64,000 nt of DNA from Pseudomonas luteola NBRC 103146 (GCF_002091675.1 NZ_BDAE01000016.1:1-64000); one strand, 5' to 3'. Counted from the first letter of the stretch, positions 53,901-63,858 are shown. Notes: generated from the letters alone by a model not told the origin. A program made the numbers and translations.

Positions 53901-55923
53901 CGAGGTAAGCCTGCCGGTTGAAGATTTCAACGGTGAGCTGCGCGTCATGGTTCAGGCCTGGACAGAAGATCGGTTCGGGGCGGGTGAAAGCAAGGTCACT
54001 GTTGCGGCACCTCTGGTGGCTGAGTTGGCTGCACCTCGCTTTCTTGCAAGCGGTGACGAAACGGCATTGGCCCTGGATGTGACAAACCTTTCTGGGCGCG
54101 CTCAGCAGCTAACGGTCAAAACCGAGGTCTCAGGACGTCTGGCTTTGCAGGAAACCGTCGACAAACCTCTTGCCTTAAAAGAAGGGCAACGCGTAACACT
54201 CAAGGTACCGGTAAAAGCGCTTGGGGGTTACGGAACAGGCAAGGTTACCGTGCGGATCACGGGGCTGGTTATGCCAGAGGGTAGCTCGTCGCTGTCTCGC
54301 GACTGGACGCTAGGTGTTCGCCCGGCCTATCCGGCACGCCGTGACCAATTCTCTGTCGCGCTGGACGCCAGCACACCCTCCTGGAGCTTACCGGCATCGG
54401 TACTCGAAGCCTATGCTCCGGAAACTCGGGAAGCCATGCTGGCAGTATCCAGCCAGCCGCCGCTTAATCTGGCCGAGCATATCAAGGCACTTGAGGCCTA
54501 CCCATACGGCTGTCTCGAACAGACCACCAGTGGGCTTTACCCCTCTCTTTATGCAGACGCCGAATCACTCAAGCGTCTCGGCATTCAGGGTGAGCAGGAG
54601 AGCGACCGCCGCCGCAAGATCGAGGTGGGAATCGATCGACTGCTAGGAATGCAACGATACTCGGGCGGCTTCGGTCTCTGGAGCGCAGAAAGTTCAGAAG
54701 AGTACTGGCTGACAGCGTATGTCACTGACTTCCTGCTACGGGCCCGGGAGCGAGGCTTTGCTGTACCCACCGAACCTCTGAACAAGGCAACACAACGGCT
54801 GCTGCGCTATCTGCAAGACCCTAATCAGATCGATGTAGGGTATAGCGAAAACACCACACATGACCGCTTTGCCGTTCAGGCCTATGCGGCTTATGTACTG
54901 GCACGCAGCAAACAGGCACCGCTTGGCGCACTGCGTAGCCTGTTTGATCGCCGTGAAGCTGCAGCGTCCGGCCTGCCCTTGGTCCATCTTGCCATTGCCC
55001 TGCAGCGCATGGGTGATAATGATCGGGCAATGCAAGCGTTGACGGCCGCACTTGCACAGGTTCGCGCCTCAAAGGCCTGGTTCCATGACTACGGTAGTGT
55101 CTTGCGTGACGAGGCGCAGATTCTGGCACTGCTCGAAGAAAATGACCTGGCGGCAGACCAACGTACCCAGCGCTTATTCGCGCTGGCTGAGGAATTGTCC
55201 ACTCATCGGTGGTTGTCGACGCAAGAGCGAAACTGGCTGTATCTCGCGGGTCGCTCGGTCATGAGTAAACCGGCCCAGCCCTGGAAAGTCGAATTGACCC
55301 TGGCGGGAGCCCCGCGCGAACTGGCCGATAACCGTGACGTAACGCAGCACATCGATGGTGCCGAACTCAATACACCGCTTTCGGTACGCAACACGGGTGA
55401 TGCAGTGGTGTATCAACAGCTGACTGTGACCGGTTATGGGATGCAGGCACCAGCACCTATCAGCGAAAACCTGAGTATCGAGCGCAGCTATCTGGGGATG
55501 GATGGCCGTCCGGTCAATCTGTCTCAACTTCATAGCGGCGAACTTGTGCTTGTGCACCTTGCCGTACGGGCTCATCAGCGTGTACCCGATGCGCTGGTGG
55601 TCGATCTTCTACCGGCAGGACTTGAGCTGGAAAACCAGAACCTGGCACAAAGCGCAGCCAGCCTGGAGGATGCCGGAAGCAACGTTCGTGAGTGGGTAAA
55701 GGCGATGCAGAACGGTACGCTCAAGCATCAGGAGTACCGGGATGATCGATATGTTGCCGCTGTAGATGTCAACGGCTATGGCACCACGCATCTGGTATAC
55801 CTGGCGCGGGCCGTTACACCAGGACGCTACCTCGTTCCGCCACCCCAGGTGGAGTCCATGTATCGCCCTGCCTGGCAAGCGCTGGGGGCTACCCCTGATC
55901 AACTGGTTGTTCTGCCGCGTTAA
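50974..55923 (+). CDS. yfhM: Bacterial alpha-2-macroglobulin lipoprotein
   Basis: A 1649-residue lipoprotein. The signal ends in lipobox LAAC (Cys18), followed by a Ser/Thr/Ala-rich linker and many beta-sandwich macroglobulin domains. The thioester motif GCLEQ (Cys1180) is intact, followed by the alpha-helical thioester domain and a C-terminal receptor-like domain. E. coli YfhM traps proteases in the periplasm by covalent thioester attack after bait cleavage. The downstream pbpC gene is its constant partner, and together they are thought to protect and repair a breached envelope. GGAAC lies about 6 bases before the ATG. Confidence 0.95.
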   Translation: MRLKGILLSAILCLLAACDASQDAPTGSTSKTAPESSGSPASATIDAKTAESAPVSKTQDIAQTAERYAGRALTVVDASEIQLDGASTLSVTFSVPLQREQAFHQYLHLADKTAGPVDGAWELSDNQMELRLRHLQPKRELTLTIDAGLKAINGNALNAPYTTSLNTRNITPSVGFASRGSLLPTRLAEGLPVIALNVDKINVDFFRIKPDALPAFLARWGNRATMGYWESSEILPMAELVYTGRFNLSPKLNTRETVLLPLTGIEPLKESGVYLAVMQQAGKYDYQQSTTLLTLSDIGLSAHRYRDRIDVFTQALNGGQPLGKIAIRVLDKDSAVLAEYKTDAQGHAQLTVNGNARVLLAQHDGQTSLLRLDNPALDLAEYKIDGPRQQPQQFFVFGPRDLYRPGETVLLNALLRDGDGHALPPHPVPVEVRRPDNQTSRRFVWKPDANGLYQYELQLGEEAPTGRWQLVMQVDGATPQLYEFSVEDFLPERMALELKGEDAPLAPDEPFEVSVTGRYLYGAPANGNTLSSQLYVRPLREAVATLPGYQFGSITEADLSQDLDLDDLTLDTKGRGLLSQDTRWSEARSPLQLILQSSLQESGGRPVTRRLVQPVWPAQHLSGIRPLFNDGEVDADSQAGFEIVMANAQGKKLQASQLRVRLVRERRDYYWGFSDDEGWSSRYNEKAITMSEETIDIAANGSAKVSFPVEWGPYRVEVEDSETGLISSVRFWAGYRWQDNTDNGSVRPDQVKLSLDRPAYPAGDQARITVTPPTAGNGYLLVESAEGPLWWQPIEVPEGGKTFDVPVAKDWSRHDLYVTALVIRPGEAKTGVTPKRAVGLLHLPLDREARRLDLTVNTPERMEPGQPLKVRLQARNADGSIPQQARVLVSAVDAGVLSITRYTTPDPFSAFFGRKAYTADQFDVYGQLIEAGRGRLAALAFGGDADLSAGGKRPPTKVKILSEQSQAVTFDAEGNAEVSLPVEDFNGELRVMVQAWTEDRFGAGESKVTVAAPLVAELAAPRFLASGDETALALDVTNLSGRAQQLTVKTEVSGRLALQETVDKPLALKEGQRVTLKVPVKALGGYGTGKVTVRITGLVMPEGSSSLSRDWTLGVRPAYPARRDQFSVALDASTPSWSLPASVLEAYAPETREAMLAVSSQPPLNLAEHIKALEAYPYGCLEQTTSGLYPSLYADAESLKRLGIQGEQESDRRRKIEVGIDRLLGMQRYSGGFGLWSAESSEEYWLTAYVTDFLLRARERGFAVPTEPLNKATQRLLRYLQDPNQIDVGYSENTTHDRFAVQAYAAYVLARSKQAPLGALRSLFDRREAAASGLPLVHLAIALQRMGDNDRAMQALTAALAQVRASKAWFHDYGSVLRDEAQILALLEENDLAADQRTQRLFALAEELSTHRWLSTQERNWLYLAGRSVMSKPAQPWKVELTLAGAPRELADNRDVTQHIDGAELNTPLSVRNTGDAVVYQQLTVTGYGMQAPAPISENLSIERSYLGMDGRPVNLSQLHSGELVLVHLAVRAHQRVPDALVVDLLPAGLELENQNLAQSAASLEDAGSNVREWVKAMQNGTLKHQEYRDDRYVAAVDVNGYGTTHLVYLARAVTPGRYLVPPPQVESMYRPAWQALGATPDQLVVLPR

Positions 55924-55950
55924 GCGGCAGACCTCCCGAGTTGTGTAGCC

Positions 55951-58281
55951 ATGAAAAAAGGCCTGCACGCCGCAAAGTACTGGTCTCGTCTCGCGCTGAG
56001 CCTTCTTTCAGTGCTTGCTGCAATGTTATGGCTGACTGACCAGCTTTGGCCGCTACCTGTACCTGACGATGGGCTTGCCCATGTCATTCTGGCCGAAGAC
56101 GGCGAGCCGCTCTACCGGTTCGCTGATGGGCAAGGTATCTGGCGCTATCCTGCTACGCCAGATACCGTTTCGCCCTACTACCTCGACGCGTTACTGACGT
56201 ATGAAGACCGTTGGTTCTATCAGCACCCCGGCATCAATCCGGCTGCGCTCGCACGTGCCGCCTGGCTGAATCTCTCAAGCGGACGGGTCGTCTCGGGAGG
56301 TAGCACGCTATCCATGCAGGTTGCCCGTTTGCTCGATCCACACTCGCGGACTCTGGCGGGAAAACTTCGCCAGCTGTTTCGGACCGCTCAGCTTGAGTGG
56401 CACCTGTCCAAACAGGAAATCCTCACGCTGTACCTCAACCGTGCACCCTTCGGCGGCACATTGGAAGGGGTCGCCGCCGCCAGCTGGACCTATCTTGGCA
56501 AGTCACCTGTCAACCTTACACGTGCCGAAGCAGCACTACTTGCGGTATTGCCACAAGCGCCCAGTCGTTTGAGGCCGGATCGCTTTCCCGAACGAGCACA
56601 GGCGGCGCGAGACAAAGTGCTCGCTCGACTGGACAGCGAAGGGGTATGGCCTGCCAAAGCGGTAAAAGAGGCGATGGAAGAACCTGTGTGGCTCGCGCCC
56701 CGGCAATCGCCTGACCAGGCACCGCTGCTGGCTCGTCGGCTGAATACGCCAGGAGAGTCGCCAGCGATCCACACGACCATCGACATTGCCTTGCAACGGC
56801 GCCTCGAATCGCTGCTCCTTGATTGGCGGGCCCGTCTACCGGAGCGCACTTCAGCTGCAATTATTGTGGTTTATACCGGGAGCATGGCGGTAAAGGCATA
56901 CCTGGGCTCTGTCGATATCACGGATGATCGGCGGTTTGGCCATGTCGACATGGTATCAGCCATACGATCACCCGGCTCCACGCTCAAGCCCTTCCTGTAT
57001 GCCCAGGCGCTGGACGCAGGTCTGATCCACTCGGAATCCTTGCTGCAAGATGTCCCTCGACGCTTTGGCGATTACCGGCCCGGGAATTTCTCTTCAGGCT
57101 TCAGTGGCCCCGTCTCTGCCAGCGAGGCGTTACATCGGTCGCTCAATCTCCCTGCGGTGCAATTGCTCGAGGCCTATGGCTCCAAGCGGTTTTCCGGTGA
57201 ACTGCATGGTGCAGGCGTCCCGCTCTTTTATCCTCGAGGCGCTGAGCCCAATCTCTCATTGATACTAGGCGGTGTCGGCGCTCGACTGGAAGACCTGGTC
57301 AGCGGCTATAGCGCTTTTGCCCGAGAGGGAAAGGTAGCCCGCCTGCGGTTTCGTCCAGAAGAGCCTGTGATGGAAAGACGGTTGATGTCGCCCGGTGCTG
57401 CCTGGATCGTTCGGCGTATGCTGGCCGACCGCTCAGATCCCCTCCTGGATGAAACCCAACTGGCTCCAGCGCTGGCTTACAAGACGGGAACCAGCTATGG
57501 TTTTCGGGATGCGTGGTCAATCGGCATTACGCCAGGCTATGTGGTTGGCGTCTGGATCGGTCGCCCTGACGGCACGCCGGTAGCCGGTCAGTTTGGCCTT
57601 GCTTCAGCCGCCCCGCTGCTCTTTCAGGTCAACGATATATTGCTCAATCGGGATACTCAGCGAGGACGTCTCTCCCCCATACAGACCAGACCAGCAAGCG
57701 TCGGGGTGGAATCCATCTGTTGGCCTGGGGGACAACCGCTTCCGACCAGTGATGAAAACTGTCGAGTCCGACGTTGGGCTTTCACGCTGGACAAACAGAC
57801 GCCTCCCACAATGCAAGCTCCTGACCAGCCCTTGGGTCAAGGCCTGGATGAGACCTATTGGGTCAACGAGGCAGGCAAGCAGGTGGCACCCTCATGTTCT
57901 GGCGCACGTCCGGTACGTTTCCTGGCTTGGCCTGCGTCCCTCGAACCTTGGCTGGCCGCGCGCGAGCGACGCACGTCCCGTCTGCCATCAATCGATTCAA
58001 GCTGTGCGCCTACCCTTGGCACTGCAGCCAGTCCGTTACAAATTACCGGGCTACGTGATGGTGCACGATTACAGGCGCCTGCCGGACAATCCGAACCCGT
58101 TTCCATCACCGTAACCGCGCAGGGTGGTGAAGGTTCACGCTGGTGGTTCGTCAACGGCGAACCGGTGGCAGAGCAATCGGAACAATTGAGTTACACGTTT
58201 CCCAGGCCGGGAGCTTACGAGATCAGCGTACTAGATGATTCCGGACAGACCGAGCATGTGAATGTAACTGTAGTGCGGTAG
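55951..58281 (+). CDS. pbpC: Penicillin-binding protein 1C
   Basis: A 776-residue bifunctional peptidoglycan synthase. Membrane anchor near 10-30, GT51 glycosyltransferase (about 50-230, with TYEDRWFYQHPGINPAALARA and GGSTLSMQVARLL), transpeptidase (about 300-560, with active Ser343 in SPGSTLKPF and YKTGTSYGFRDAW), and a C-terminal BiPBP_C domain (from about 690). It begins 27 bases after the alpha-2-macroglobulin stop, so the two are one operon. Known PBP1C proteins are dispensable for growth. Confidence 0.96.
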   Translation: MKKGLHAAKYWSRLALSLLSVLAAMLWLTDQLWPLPVPDDGLAHVILAEDGEPLYRFADGQGIWRYPATPDTVSPYYLDALLTYEDRWFYQHPGINPAALARAAWLNLSSGRVVSGGSTLSMQVARLLDPHSRTLAGKLRQLFRTAQLEWHLSKQEILTLYLNRAPFGGTLEGVAAASWTYLGKSPVNLTRAEAALLAVLPQAPSRLRPDRFPERAQAARDKVLARLDSEGVWPAKAVKEAMEEPVWLAPRQSPDQAPLLARRLNTPGESPAIHTTIDIALQRRLESLLLDWRARLPERTSAAIIVVYTGSMAVKAYLGSVDITDDRRFGHVDMVSAIRSPGSTLKPFLYAQALDAGLIHSESLLQDVPRRFGDYRPGNFSSGFSGPVSASEALHRSLNLPAVQLLEAYGSKRFSGELHGAGVPLFYPRGAEPNLSLILGGVGARLEDLVSGYSAFAREGKVARLRFRPEEPVMERRLMSPGAAWIVRRMLADRSDPLLDETQLAPALAYKTGTSYGFRDAWSIGITPGYVVGVWIGRPDGTPVAGQFGLASAAPLLFQVNDILLNRDTQRGRLSPIQTRPASVGVESICWPGGQPLPTSDENCRVRRWAFTLDKQTPPTMQAPDQPLGQGLDETYWVNEAGKQVAPSCSGARPVRFLAWPASLEPWLAARERRTSRLPSIDSSCAPTLGTAASPLQITGLRDGARLQAPAGQSEPVSITVTAQGGEGSRWWFVNGEPVAEQSEQLSYTFPRPGAYEISVLDDSGQTEHVNVTVVR

Positions 58282-58300
58282 CGGCTTTATGTCTTACGCA

Positions 58301-59266
58301 TTAAGCCTCTGATGCATGAAAGCGTTTACGGTATTCGGCTGGAGTAATGCCCACGTGTTTCATGAAGGCTCGGCGCAACGTATCGGTGCTGGCAAAGCCG
58401 ACCTTGGTAGCGACTTGCTTGGGCACATCGCCCTGCTCTTCCAAAAGCAAACGAGCGGCGCTTATGCGCGCACGCTCTACCCATACCGCAGGCGTTTCAC
58501 CGATTTCAGCTGAAAACAATCGCGCAAAATGTCGGGGACTCATACCTGCATGAGCCGCTAACGCGTCGACTGACAACGGTGACGACAGGTTCGCCATGGC
58601 CCACCGTTGTGTTTCCTGCAGAACAGACCGACCGCCAACACTGGACTGTCCATGCCGGCTGAACTGGAGCTGCCCTCCGGGTCGCTTGAAATACATAACC
58701 AGCTGAGAAGCCACCTGTCTTGCAATGTCCCGGCCCAAGTCTTCTTCTACCAGTGCCAGGGCAAGATCGAGACCTGCCGTCACCCCAGCTGATGTTCTCA
58801 ATTTACCGTCTCGAATATACATAGCATCCTCTTCGACCTGGACGCTGGGATATGCCTGTGCCAGCGCGGGTGCGCAAGCCCAATGAGTAGTGACACGACG
58901 CCCCTCGAGCAAGCCACTGTGAGCCAAAACAAATGCACCTGTACAGACAGAACCAAAGCGCCGCGCACGCTTTGCTGCACCGCGTATCCACGCCAGAGTT
59001 ATCGGGTCCGGCTTGAGATTGGAGATATGCGGTGCCCCTGCGACAAGAACAGTGTCATAGCGCTCCGGCTGTTCATTGACAACGCCGTCTGCATACAGAC
59101 GTGCACCTGACGAACTTTGGACGGGACCTGACTTAAGCCCAATTACCCTGCACAGGTAGGAGGAGCCTCCTGATTCAAGGTTAGCCTGTGCGAAAACATC
59201 CAAAGGACCCGCCACATCGAGCAGCTGCACACCGGGAAGTGCCAGGATGGCGACAAGTCTGGTCAT
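58301..59266 (-). CDS. GlxA-family regulator (DJ-1/PfpI plus AraC domains)
   Basis: A 321-residue protein. The N-terminal DJ-1/PfpI-like domain (about 5-165, with GSVCTGAFVLAHSGLLEGRRVTTHW) resembles an amidotransferase fold, and the C-terminal part has two AraC helix-turn-helix motifs (LSVDALAAHAGMSPRHFARLF and DVPKQVATKVGFASTDTLRRAF). The nucleophile-elbow Cys is present but enzymatic activity is not expected in this family. GAGGAC precedes the ATG by 4-5 bases. It is divergent from an HD-domain gene, a likely target. Confidence 0.92.
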   Translation of the reverse strand: MTRLVAILALPGVQLLDVAGPLDVFAQANLESGGSSYLCRVIGLKSGPVQSSSGARLYADGVVNEQPERYDTVLVAGAPHISNLKPDPITLAWIRGAAKRARRFGSVCTGAFVLAHSGLLEGRRVTTHWACAPALAQAYPSVQVEEDAMYIRDGKLRTSAGVTAGLDLALALVEEDLGRDIARQVASQLVMYFKRPGGQLQFSRHGQSSVGGRSVLQETQRWAMANLSSPLSVDALAAHAGMSPRHFARLFSAEIGETPAVWVERARISAARLLLEEQGDVPKQVATKVGFASTDTLRRAFMKHVGITPAEYRKRFHASEA

Positions 59267-59385
59267 TGAAGTCCTCTACACGTCTGTCTCAGACGGATAA
59301 TGGCAGGATTTAACGCAATACTGCAATTGAGGACATACCGACAACAGGTGAAACTTTGTTTTCCACCCTTTGCCGGAGAGTTTGC

Positions 59386-60027
59386 ATGAGTATTAATATT
59401 GATGGCGTTAGCATCCCCGATACTGCATTGACTCGGGAAATTACTGAGATTGTTCGAGATACCGCCTCTCCCCTCCTCTTTCACCATTCCAGCCGGGTCT
59501 ATTACTTCGCGGCGCTGGCCGGGCAAAAGCGCGGCTTAACATACGATGCGGAGCTTTTGTATTGCGGCTGCATGTTCCATGACATGGGCCTGACGCATCA
59601 GCACAGCAGCGCCTGCGAGCGCTTTGAGGTAGACGGTGCCAACGCGGCCAGGACATTTCTGGCAAGCCACGGGATAAACCAACAGGATATCGATACCGTC
59701 TGGGCCTCAATTGCACTGCATACCACGCCGGGCATTCCCCAGCACATGCATCCGCTGATTGCCCTGGTCACGGCAGGCGTAGAGATGGACGTGCTAGGGC
59801 TAACCTACCCGGAATACAGCGATGAGCAACGACAAGCAATCGTCAATGCCCATCCTCGAGGCAATCGTTTCAAGGAAGAGATCATTCAGGCCTTTTACGA
59901 GGGAATAAAACACAAACCTCAGACTACGTTCGGCAATGTCAAGGCAGATGTTATCGCTGACAAAGACCCTCAATTCGCTCCCCTGAATTTCTGCAGCGTC
60001 ATTCGAAATTCTCAATGGGCCAGTTAG
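59386..60027 (+). CDS. HD-domain protein, cyanamide-hydratase-like family
   Basis: A 213-residue soluble protein. HHSSRVYYFAALAG supplies the first His, CMFHDMGL the HD pair and IALHTTPG a later ligand, so a metal-binding HD fold is complete. The pattern resembles the HD group that includes fungal cyanamide hydratase; bacterial members are often encoded beside GlxA-type regulators, as here. The substrate is unknown. The ATG at 59386 has GGAGAG 7 bases upstream, better than the frame's first ATG at 59356. Confidence 0.85.
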   Translation: MSINIDGVSIPDTALTREITEIVRDTASPLLFHHSSRVYYFAALAGQKRGLTYDAELLYCGCMFHDMGLTHQHSSACERFEVDGANAARTFLASHGINQQDIDTVWASIALHTTPGIPQHMHPLIALVTAGVEMDVLGLTYPEYSDEQRQAIVNAHPRGNRFKEEIIQAFYEGIKHKPQTTFGNVKADVIADKDPQFAPLNFCSVIRNSQWAS

Positions 60028-60392
60028 TGTGACGCCTGGAGATGAAACCAGCCAGGCTGGTTTCATCTCGGTCTGATCGACTGAATCCTCAACAGCCTTT
60101 TCTGAAATCCGTACCTATAACCCTCATGTTCACGCGGCCACCAACTAGGCGCATGAGCACGTCGGCAGGAATGCCGCACGGCTTCTTCCGCTCAGCTTTT
60201 GAAGGATCTTATCCGTACCACATCGCTTTTGGGGACGATGAAATCCCTTCTACTGCAAAGTCTTTACGTTACGCCGCTTGATTTTGAGATGTATAAAAGA
60301 CAGGCTAAATAGCAGGTCTAAACAGCCATTTCGATCACTCGGCGGGCATTTGCCCCTGCAATTCTTTCTCCTCTAGGGCTAAACGCTAACGT
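60028..60392. other. Intergenic region before hybrid kinase
   Basis: A strong hairpin is followed by about 320 bases without a sure gene. The frame from ATG 60153 to 60281 encodes 42 residues ending FGDDEIPSTAKSLRYAA; it looks protein-like but has no ribosome-binding site and I do not recognise it. Confidence 0.4.
60039..60069 (+). terminator. Terminator after HD-domain gene
   Basis: GAGATGAAACCAGCC and GGCTGGTTTCATCTC, perfect 15-bp arms with a minimal loop, 12 bases after the stop codon. There is only a weak T-run. Confidence 0.7.
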
Positions 60393-62849
60393 ATGATGGG
60401 TAAGCAGTCTTGTCTCGTGGGAGGCGGTCAGGCAGGTGAACGATTACGGGCCGTTGATTGGCAGAACACTTCATTAGGCCCTGTCGAAGGTTGGCCCCTG
60501 TTGCTTCAGGCAGCCATCAGAATAGTACTCAGCTCCGACTTTCCCATGATGGTGCACTGGGGTCCGGATCTGATTACCTTTTACAACGATGCCTACGCTC
60601 CAAGTCTGGGTAACAAGCACCCTGGAAATCTTGGAAGACCCGCCAAGGAATGGTGGTTTGAGATGTGGGATCAGCTGACTCCGATTTTTGATCATGTCCT
60701 CTCGGGGAAGGCTTATTTTGTAGAGGATGCCCGATACACACCCAATCGCAACGGGGTACAGCAGGAAGCATTCTTCACGCACTGCCATAGCCCGTTATGG
60801 GATGACAATGGCCATGTCGCAGGTATTTTTCTGGTTGTGACGGAAACGACGGGCCGTATCGTGGCCGAGCGCAAGCTGCTTCAGGCCAATGCCGATTTGG
60901 AGCGGCAAGTGCTGGCTGCAAAATCCAGCGAGGCGCGCCTGAGTGCCTTTGTCAGTGCATCGTCCGAGGGGCTGTACTCCATGAGTGGGGATTGGCAGGA
61001 GATGCACGAGCTGAAGGGGCGTGGCTTTTTGAAGGATACATCCTCGCCCAATCCGAACTGGTTGACCGATTATATTCCCGTTGACGAGCAGCCCCGCGTG
61101 AAGGCGACCCTCAACGAAGCGATAACCTCCAGGAAGTTGTTTAGCCTGGAGCATCAGGTCAAGCGCGTTGATGGCAGTATAGGCTGGGTGCAATCACGAG
61201 CCATACCGTTTCTTGATGCGGCGGGTGATATTACCGAGTGGTTTGGCGCAGTAAGCGACATTACCGTTCGCCGCCATGCAGACGAGGTACTGCAAGGACA
61301 GAAAAAGAATCTTGAGCATCAGGTAACCGAGCGAACCATAGAGCTGAATCACCTCTGGGAGATTTCGCCCGACCTTTTGCTGGTGATCGATTACGAGGGC
61401 ATTTTCCGTAAGGTCAACCCCGCCTGGACACGTATCCTGGGTTATGAACCGGAAGAACTGCTCGGACAGAACATCAGTGAACTCGTGATACCCGATACCG
61501 CTCTTTCGCCGCTGGAAGCCTATGAGCGAGCTGCACGCGGCGAGCTGTCTGAAATGGAGAATCGCTATCGCCATAAGGATGGCTCCACCCGTTGGTTTTC
61601 CTGGGTTGCGGCGCCCTCTGCCGGGCAGATCTATGCAACCGGACGGGATATCACGGCAGCAAAGGCAGCAGAAGCCGAGCTGGCTTCGATGCAGGAAGCC
61701 TTGCGTCATGCACAAAAGATGGAAGCCGTCGGCCAGCTGACAGGCGGTGTCGCCCATGACTTCAATAACCTGCTGGCTGGCATTTCCGGGTCAGTGGATA
61801 TGATGCAGATCCGTATACAGCAGGGAAGACTGAATGATCTAGAGCGCTATCTGGGCATGGCCCAAAACGGTCTCAAGCGTGCGGCGTCGCTTACCCACCG
61901 TCTCCTGGCTTTTTCACGGCGCCAGACGCTGGATCCCAAGCCGACCCGTATCGGACAGCTGGTTTTGGGTATGCAGGAGCTGATTCAAAGTACGGTAGGC
62001 CCTGCGACGCCCGTAAGAATGAATACCCCAGAGGAGTTGTGGTCTGCGCTGGTCGATGCACCTCAACTTGAAAACTCCCTACTTAACCTGTGCATCAATG
62101 CTCGCGACGCGATGCCTCAAGGCGGGCGTATCCTCGTTGAAATGGCCAACCATTCTCTTGATGAGTACGCGGCGCGACAGCACGATCTACCGCCGGGAGA
62201 CTATCTCACGCTCAGTGTTACCGACAGCGGAACCGGGATGCCTCCCACGGTCATTGAGCGGGCGTTCGAGCCATTCTTTACAACAAAGCCAATCGGAAAA
62301 GGCACCGGCCTAGGATTGTCCATGGTCTATGGCTTTGTCCAGCAATCGGGCGGACAGGTCCGAATCAATTCACGACTAGGCGAAGGCACTACGGTCTGTG
62401 TCTACCTGCCTCGTTACTATGGCAATGCTATCACCCCCTTGACCGGCTTTGCCGAAGCTACAGAGTTTCCCCGCTCAGAGCCGGGCGAGACCGTTCTAGT
62501 AGTAGATGATGAGCCTACGGTTCGTACGTTGATCATGGAAATTCTTGAAGACCTTGGATACATCGCCCTCGAAGCTGGCGACGGTGCAGCTAGCCTGGAG
62601 ATATTGCACTCGGATAGGCGCATCGATTTGTTAATTACCGATGTAGGCTTGCCAGGTGGCCTGAACGGCCGACAGGTCGCTGATGCAGCACGGGTTTGGC
62701 GCCCTGGCCTCAAGGTTCTGTTCATTACCGGCTACGCCGAAAAAAGCCTGCTGAGCGAAGGGCAAATGGAGCCGGGCATGGCGGTGTTAACCAAGCCTTT
62801 CGCCATGGACATAATGGCTACACGCATTCGTACCATGATCGAGTCATGA
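60393..62849 (+). CDS. PAS-domain hybrid sensor histidine kinase
   Basis: An 818-residue cytosolic kinase. Three PAS-type regions (about 40-150, 185-295, 315-425), HisKA with His455 in GGVAHDFNN, HATPase with [22 protein letters not shown] and GTGLGLSM, and a receiver with phospho-Asp750 in LLITDVGLPGG. The first PAS (VHWGPDLITFYNDAYAPSLG) resembles that of the kinase at 6313. Its C-terminal half is the intact counterpart of the relic at 3120-3944. It is a single gene with ATG codons at 60393 and 60396 and a weak ribosome-binding site. Signal and output partner are unknown. Confidence 0.93.
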   Translation: MMGKQSCLVGGGQAGERLRAVDWQNTSLGPVEGWPLLLQAAIRIVLSSDFPMMVHWGPDLITFYNDAYAPSLGNKHPGNLGRPAKEWWFEMWDQLTPIFDHVLSGKAYFVEDARYTPNRNGVQQEAFFTHCHSPLWDDNGHVAGIFLVVTETTGRIVAERKLLQANADLERQVLAAKSSEARLSAFVSASSEGLYSMSGDWQEMHELKGRGFLKDTSSPNPNWLTDYIPVDEQPRVKATLNEAITSRKLFSLEHQVKRVDGSIGWVQSRAIPFLDAAGDITEWFGAVSDITVRRHADEVLQGQKKNLEHQVTERTIELNHLWEISPDLLLVIDYEGIFRKVNPAWTRILGYEPEELLGQNISELVIPDTALSPLEAYERAARGELSEMENRYRHKDGSTRWFSWVAAPSAGQIYATGRDITAAKAAEAELASMQEALRHAQKMEAVGQLTGGVAHDFNNLLAGISGSVDMMQIRIQQGRLNDLERYLGMAQNGLKRAASLTHRLLAFSRRQTLDPKPTRIGQLVLGMQELIQSTVGPATPVRMNTPEELWSALVDAPQLENSLLNLCINARDAMPQGGRILVEMANHSLDEYAARQHDLPPGDYLTLSVTDSGTGMPPTVIERAFEPFFTTKPIGKGTGLGLSMVYGFVQQSGGQVRINSRLGEGTTVCVYLPRYYGNAITPLTGFAEATEFPRSEPGETVLVVDDEPTVRTLIMEILEDLGYIALEAGDGAASLEILHSDRRIDLLITDVGLPGGLNGRQVADAARVWRPGLKVLFITGYAEKSLLSEGQMEPGMAVLTKPFAMDIMATRIRTMIES

Positions 62850-62854
62850 AGACG

Positions 62855-63787
62855 TTACGTTTTGTCCGCTCGGACGACCAACAGGATTCCTCCTGCAGAA
62901 ACAGCGGCACCTACCAACATAAGCCACGAGAGCGGCTCGCCGAACATCATCCATGCCCATACCAGCGTAACCGCTGGGCTCAGGTAGAGCACACTGGCTA
63001 CCCGTGTGGGTGATGAGCGCCGCAGGCACACCCAATACAGACCATAGCCGCCAAGGGTAGAAATTGCCGCGGTCCAAAAGACACTCAATGCAAAACCTGC
63101 CGTTGGAATGGGCCAGAGGCTACCCTGCCAGCCTGCAAGCACAGCGAATACCACTGCAGATACCGCACACTGCAGCCACATTGTTGGCAGCAATCCAAGT
63201 GGATGAGAAAGCCTGCAATGCTTCTGCCATAACGTAGCCACCGCGAGGGACAGCATGCCTAATATGGGCAGCCCATACGCCCATAAAGGCGCATCTCCCC
63301 ACGCCAGGGCGTCATAGGTAACCAATAGCACTCCGCCAAGACCAATGGCCAGCCCCAGCCATACCTTGCCCGAAAGCCGTTGCCCCAGAACGGTAACGCT
63401 AAGCAGTGCCGTACCGATAGGCAGTAGATCGGCAAACAATGCAGCCAGACCTGTCGGAACACCCAGCGCAATGCCCTGGACAACACCGACCAGATAACCC
63501 GCCATGGCCAGTAGACCGATACCCGCATGCTGCAAGAGCACGGCGGGGTGAACACATCGAAGCGTTTTGATCACGAACGGCAACAGGAAAAGCGTGACCA
63601 CTACACACCGCCAGAACACGACCAGCAGCGCAGGTGCGTAATCGATTGAAAAACGGGCACCCACAAAGCCCGAACTCCACGTAATGACCATCATTGCTTC
63701 AAGCAGGAGTAAAGGCGCTCTGCTGAGAGATAGAACGCCTGAGAGAGCGCTGATAAGGGGTCGGGTCGTTCGAGTGGTCTGATTCAT
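62855..63787 (-). CDS. EamA/DMT-family exporter
   Basis: A 310-residue protein with ten predicted membrane helices in two EamA repeats; ITWSSGFVGARFSIDYAPALLVVFWR is the typical opening and SVLYLSPAVTLVWAWMMFGEPLSW the typical closing of the family. It probably exports an amino acid or drug-like compound. I use the ATG at 63787; a GTG directly before it is possible. It ends five bases from the convergent kinase gene and is divergent from a LysR regulator, which likely controls it. Confidence 0.9.
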   Translation of the reverse strand: MNQTTRTTRPLISALSGVLSLSRAPLLLLEAMMVITWSSGFVGARFSIDYAPALLVVFWRCVVVTLFLLPFVIKTLRCVHPAVLLQHAGIGLLAMAGYLVGVVQGIALGVPTGLAALFADLLPIGTALLSVTVLGQRLSGKVWLGLAIGLGGVLLVTYDALAWGDAPLWAYGLPILGMLSLAVATLWQKHCRLSHPLGLLPTMWLQCAVSAVVFAVLAGWQGSLWPIPTAGFALSVFWTAAISTLGGYGLYWVCLRRSSPTRVASVLYLSPAVTLVWAWMMFGEPLSWLMLVGAAVSAGGILLVVRADKT

Positions 63788-63858
63788 CACCCGACCTTAC
63801 GAAAACCAGCTAATCTAATAAATCAAAACTTTATCACTTAATGGTTTACAAATATTAA